Assembly: GCA_011620585.1 (NCBI GenBank)
Contig: WOYV01000036.1
Span: forward strand, 1 to 37,249
Length of the DNA: 37,249 bases
From: Draconibacterium sp.
GTDB lineage: Bacteria > Bacteroidota > Bacteroidia > Bacteroidales > Prolixibacteraceae
Direction of reading: 5' to 3'
Under the pieces are notes generated by a model. It had not been told where the DNA came from. It was given only the letters and a program-made list of their open reading frames with translations, and did not search any database. Of this stretch, positions 34,837 to 37,249 are shown piece by piece. Position 1 is the first letter of the stretch. Each line of letters begins with the position of its first letter. The translations under genes and the position numbers were made by a program.

Positions 34837-35131
34837 CTACTTGTATTGCTGAACTTCAGGAAAGGCATCCACATTCGACATTTTTGCTACCAGCAGAGCG
34901 GCCACCGAGTCGGCAAAAAAGAAACCGAAATTGGCACAAATCAAGCTAAACAAAACCACCGCCGAGAACCAGGTGATAACTGCGGCTACCAGATCGGGAG
35001 CCGAATGAAGAGCTTCCGAAAGAATACCCAGTACCTGTAAGCAAGCCGACAATCAATTTAAATCCGGTCAGGAAAATCGCTGCCAGAACAGAAATAAATG
35101 CCCCTCTGTTTTTCTCCTTCACTACGGTCAT
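34837..35131 (-). pseudogene. Frameshifted and internally deleted cation diffusion facilitator remnant
   Basis: On the minus strand the start at 35131 gives MTVVKEKNRGAFISVL then LTGFKLIVGLLTG, the first helix of a CDF-type transporter. A frameshift near 35030 (two bases missing relative to the expected GS-L-G reading) moves on to LGILSEALHSAPDLVAAVIT, the family's second helix with the conserved Asp. The middle of the protein, including the histidine-rich loop, is gone, and the frame resumes with NFGFFFADSVAALLVA, typical of helices 5-6. It ends with an early stop after FPEVQQYK. Only about 95 of the usual roughly 300 residues are left, so it cannot be functional. A shifted frame runs on to a stop at 34791. 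Confidence 0.75.
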
Positions 35132-35326
35132 TGAGCTGAAATCAGATAAAGCAAAAATCCGGAACTAGTTTGAACAGGCGATGAATCAGGTTTTGCTTTT
35201 TGGTTTTTTAAAGTTTCTCAACGATAATAAATTTAGATTCGAAATATCAGAGAGTAAAAGATGACAACCCTGTTTTTTGCTGTACCCAAAATTTAACAAA
35301 TCGCTGTAAATGAAAAATAAATTTCA

Positions 35327-35345
35327 TTTGCCGGATAACGGCAAA
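35327..35345. promoter_or_regulatory. Perfect inverted repeat upstream of sulP, candidate operator
   Basis: TTTGCCG (35327-35333) and CGGCAAA (35339-35345) form 7-bp arms around GATAA. The repeat covers the place where the -33 box should be, 10 nt before the -7 box at 35356. That position suits repression or activation by a dimeric regulator. Confidence 0.45.
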
Positions 35346-35355
35346 ACTTTGTCTC

Positions 35356-35363
35356 TACATTTG
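35356..35363 (+). promoter_or_regulatory. -7 box of the sulP promoter
   Basis: TACATTTG is an exact TAnnTTTG match, 20 nt before the start codon. No TTTG lies at the usual 19-nt distance, where the inverted repeat sits instead, so an activator may be needed. Confidence 0.5.
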
Positions 35364-35383
35364 CAGCCTCATAATTTACAGGT

Positions 35384-37018
35384 ATGGATAAAAAGGCATT
35401 GTTTCAGCCTAAGTTGCTGAGCGTGTTGCGGCAGGGGTACACCCGGCAACAGTTCACCAGCGATTTGTTTGCAGGAATTATTGTGGGAATTGTGGCGCTT
35501 CCACTCGCGATTGCGTTTGCCGTTGCATCGGGTGTATCGCCGGGAAAAGGGCTGATTACCGCCGTGGTCGCAGGTTTTATCATTTCGGCACTCGGTGGCA
35601 GCCGGGTGCAGATTGGCGGTCCAACCGGAGCTTTTATCGTTATTGTATTTGGAATTCTCGAAACCTATGGTTTAAATGGCCTGATGATTTCCACCATCCT
35701 CGCCGGGATTATTCTCATTATTTTTGGCCTGCTCAAATTAGGGTCGTTGTTAAAATTTATTCCGCATCCGCTAATAGTTGGATTTACGAGTGGCATTGCC
35801 CTGGTTATTTTTTCGACACAAATAAAAGATGCGCTGGGCTTGAGCATCGAACATGTTCCCTCGGAGTTTCTTCCCAAGTGGGGCGCTTATTTTTCGTCGC
35901 TTTCCACTATCAATCCATGGGCTATTGGCATTACCCTGGTTACAATATTGATCACTGTGGGTTTTAAGCGGATCTCCGCAAAGATTCCGGGTTCGTTTGT
36001 TGCCATTGTGGCGATTACTGCATTGGTGCAAATTTTAAAGCTACCGGTAACCAGTATCGAAACCGTATTTGGCGACATTCCCAATAAAATTGAACTGGCA
36101 TTGCCAAGTTTTAAACTGGCCGAGCTGAGTTCTTATCTGGCGCCCGCGTTGACAATTGCTCTGCTGGGTGGTATCGAATCGCTTTTATCGGCGGTAGTCG
36201 CTGATGGAATGATCGGCGGGAATCACCGTTCGAATACCGAACTGATCGCCCAGGGAATTGCCAACGTGGTAACTCCTTTATTTGGCGGAATTCCGGCAAC
36301 AGGTGCCATTGCACGTACGGCCACCAACGTTAAAAATGGCGGACGTACCCCGGTAGCCGGGATTATCCACGCTTTTACCCTTTTACTGATCATGCTGTTT
36401 GCGGGGCAGTGGGCCAAACTTATTCCAATGTCGTGTCTGGCAGGAATCCTGATCGTGGTTTCGTACAACATGAGCGAGTGGCGTGCCTTTGTTTCCATTC
36501 TGAAAGGATCGGGCTTCGATATCCTGGTATTGCTGGTTACTTTCTTTTTAACCGTTCTGGTCGATCTTACTTTTGCTATCCAGATTGGGGTGGTGTTGTC
36601 GGCACTTTTGTTTATGAAACGCATGGCCGACAGCGGTTCGAAAACTCCGATAGAAGTTGACAGCGATGTGCTCGAAAATTATGCCGAATTGCCCGAAGGC
36701 GTTGCCATTTACGAAATTAGCGGACCCTTCTTTTTTGCTTCGGCCAAACAATATTGTTCTACCTTGAAAAGCATTGGTTCTTCTTCCCGAATCCTGATTA
36801 TCCGAATGCGACATGTTCCGTTTGTCGATGCCACCGGAATGCAGAACCTGAAAGCTGTGATTCGCGAACTGCATTATTTCCGTACAAAGGTTATTCTTTC
36901 CGGAGTCCGCCCCGAAGTGCTAAAAGAACTTGAAAAATGCAAAGTTCATGATTTACTGGGAGAAGGGATGATCCTGCCCAGCTTTGACCTGGCGCTTAAA
37001 AAGGCTAAGGAGTTGTAA
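35384..37018 (+). CDS. SulP-family anion transporter with STAS domain
   Basis: The 544-aa protein is a SulP (SLC26-type) inner-membrane transporter for sulfate, bicarbonate or similar anions. The opening FTSDLFAGIIVGIVALPLAI is the family signature, followed by GGSRVQIGGPTGAFIVIVFG and about a dozen hydrophobic segments. GNHRSNTELIAQGIANVVTP is the conserved cytoplasmic segment. The C-terminal STAS domain (about 440-540) has FVDATGMQNLKAVIREL, with the phosphorylatable-type Asp-Ala-Thr-Gly site. The substrate cannot be determined here. It is monocistronic as far as visible, starting 20 nt after a -7 box. Confidence 0.93.
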   Translation: MDKKALFQPKLLSVLRQGYTRQQFTSDLFAGIIVGIVALPLAIAFAVASGVSPGKGLITAVVAGFIISALGGSRVQIGGPTGAFIVIVFGILETYGLNGLMISTILAGIILIIFGLLKLGSLLKFIPHPLIVGFTSGIALVIFSTQIKDALGLSIEHVPSEFLPKWGAYFSSLSTINPWAIGITLVTILITVGFKRISAKIPGSFVAIVAITALVQILKLPVTSIETVFGDIPNKIELALPSFKLAELSSYLAPALTIALLGGIESLLSAVVADGMIGGNHRSNTELIAQGIANVVTPLFGGIPATGAIARTATNVKNGGRTPVAGIIHAFTLLLIMLFAGQWAKLIPMSCLAGILIVVSYNMSEWRAFVSILKGSGFDILVLLVTFFLTVLVDLTFAIQIGVVLSALLFMKRMADSGSKTPIEVDSDVLENYAELPEGVAIYEISGPFFFASAKQYCSTLKSIGSSSRILIIRMRHVPFVDATGMQNLKAVIRELHYFRTKVILSGVRPEVLKELEKCKVHDLLGEGMILPSFDLALKKAKEL

Positions 37019-37249
37019 TGGACAGATTGCTTACCCGTAATTGATTATAAAGTTCCGTGCGCTGATAAACGAACTGCGACTTTAGCGCCTTGATTGCTGC
37101 ACCGATGCTGCGCTGAACCGGGGCTCAGCGGAATTCAGCATTGCTAAATTTGTACTTTGTTACCTGCTGGGCTTTGTTTTCAGTCATTATATTTTCAATT
37201 TTAGCGCTATCCCTATTTTGTTTTAGGGTCGGCAAAAAAAGCGTTGGCA
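37019..37249. other. Non-coding tail after sulP
   Basis: There is no gene in these 231 nt. It contains a GC-rich hairpin (37111-37130, listed separately) and a short inverted repeat CCCTA / TAGGG at 37211-37228. Confidence 0.6.
37111..37130 (+). terminator. GC-rich hairpin downstream of sulP, possible terminator
   Basis: CGCTGA (37111-37116) pairs with TCAGCG (37125-37130), with additional CC/GG pairing inside the loop. No T-run follows, so it is at best a weak intrinsic terminator or an RNA-stabilising hairpin. Confidence 0.35.

Larger units (their letters stand above)
34723..35383. other. Gap with transporter remnant and the sulP promoter region
   Basis: There is no intact gene in these 661 nt. 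The central part (34837-35131) contains a decayed minus-strand CDF transporter, listed separately. 34723-34836 and 35132-35320 look non-coding. Close to the sulP gene lie an inverted repeat and a -7 box. Confidence 0.7.

Noticed and set aside
37018-37044. Start codon overlapping the sulP stop
   Set aside because: The frame ends after eight codons, so there is no translationally coupled gene.

Overview
The window comes from a Bacteroidota genome, most likely of the Marinilabiliales/Prolixibacteraceae type. The evidence is A-rich rather than Shine-Dalgarno-like start regions, promoters of the Bacteroidota form (TTTG, 19 nt, TAnnTTTG), lipoproteins with a Bacteroidota-style lipobox, and the gene run bamD - rpoZ - coaBC - DUF4835. 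The genus is inference.

Region 1 (1-570) is AT-rich, carries no credible gene, and holds small repeats and palindromes suited to a control region. Region 2 (571-27794) is one long, tightly packed plus-strand operon of 18 genes encoding a complete extracellular contractile injection system (eCIS; Afp/PVC/MAC/AlgoCIS relatives). In order: DUF4255/Afp16-like tail terminator, an unrecognised 290-aa protein, one sheath, two gp19-type tube proteins, a 52-aa DUF5908/Afp6-like protein, a LysM Afp7-like adaptor, a VgrG/Afp8-like spike, a PAAR tip, gp25/Afp9-like, Afp11-like (J-type) and Afp12-like baseplate proteins, a 1334-aa PKD-containing protein in the usual fibre position, a CIS tape-measure protein, two DUF4157 (eCIS core domain) cargo candidates, a TPR protein, and the Afp15-like AAA+ ATPase. 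Many genes overlap or lie within 20 nt of the next, so co-transcription is likely.

The most distinctive part is the cargo cassette (20109-25562). Two neighbouring genes share an N-terminal VGQPGD motif and a DUF4157 core with an intact HELTHT metalloprotease-like motif, but their remaining parts are unrelated. The first carries a peptidoglycan-binding repeat and an uncharacterised C-terminal domain. The second carries an HNH-like nuclease signature followed by about 600 residues of beta-rich repeats built around an IPGI motif.

Region 3 (27856-29867) holds a secreted CE15-like glucuronoyl esterase and a DUF1080 lipoprotein, i.e. plant-polysaccharide functions rather than eCIS functions. Region 4 is a convergent minus-strand PLP-dependent alpha-oxoamine synthase (29915-31177) with a near-perfect Bacteroidota promoter. 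Region 5 (31436-34722) is the conserved housekeeping run bamD, rpoZ, coaBC, DUF4835. Region 6 (34723-35383) has no intact gene but contains the decayed remains of a minus-strand cation-diffusion-facilitator transporter. Region 7 is a SulP-family anion transporter (35384-37018) behind a perfect inverted repeat, followed by a non-coding tail.
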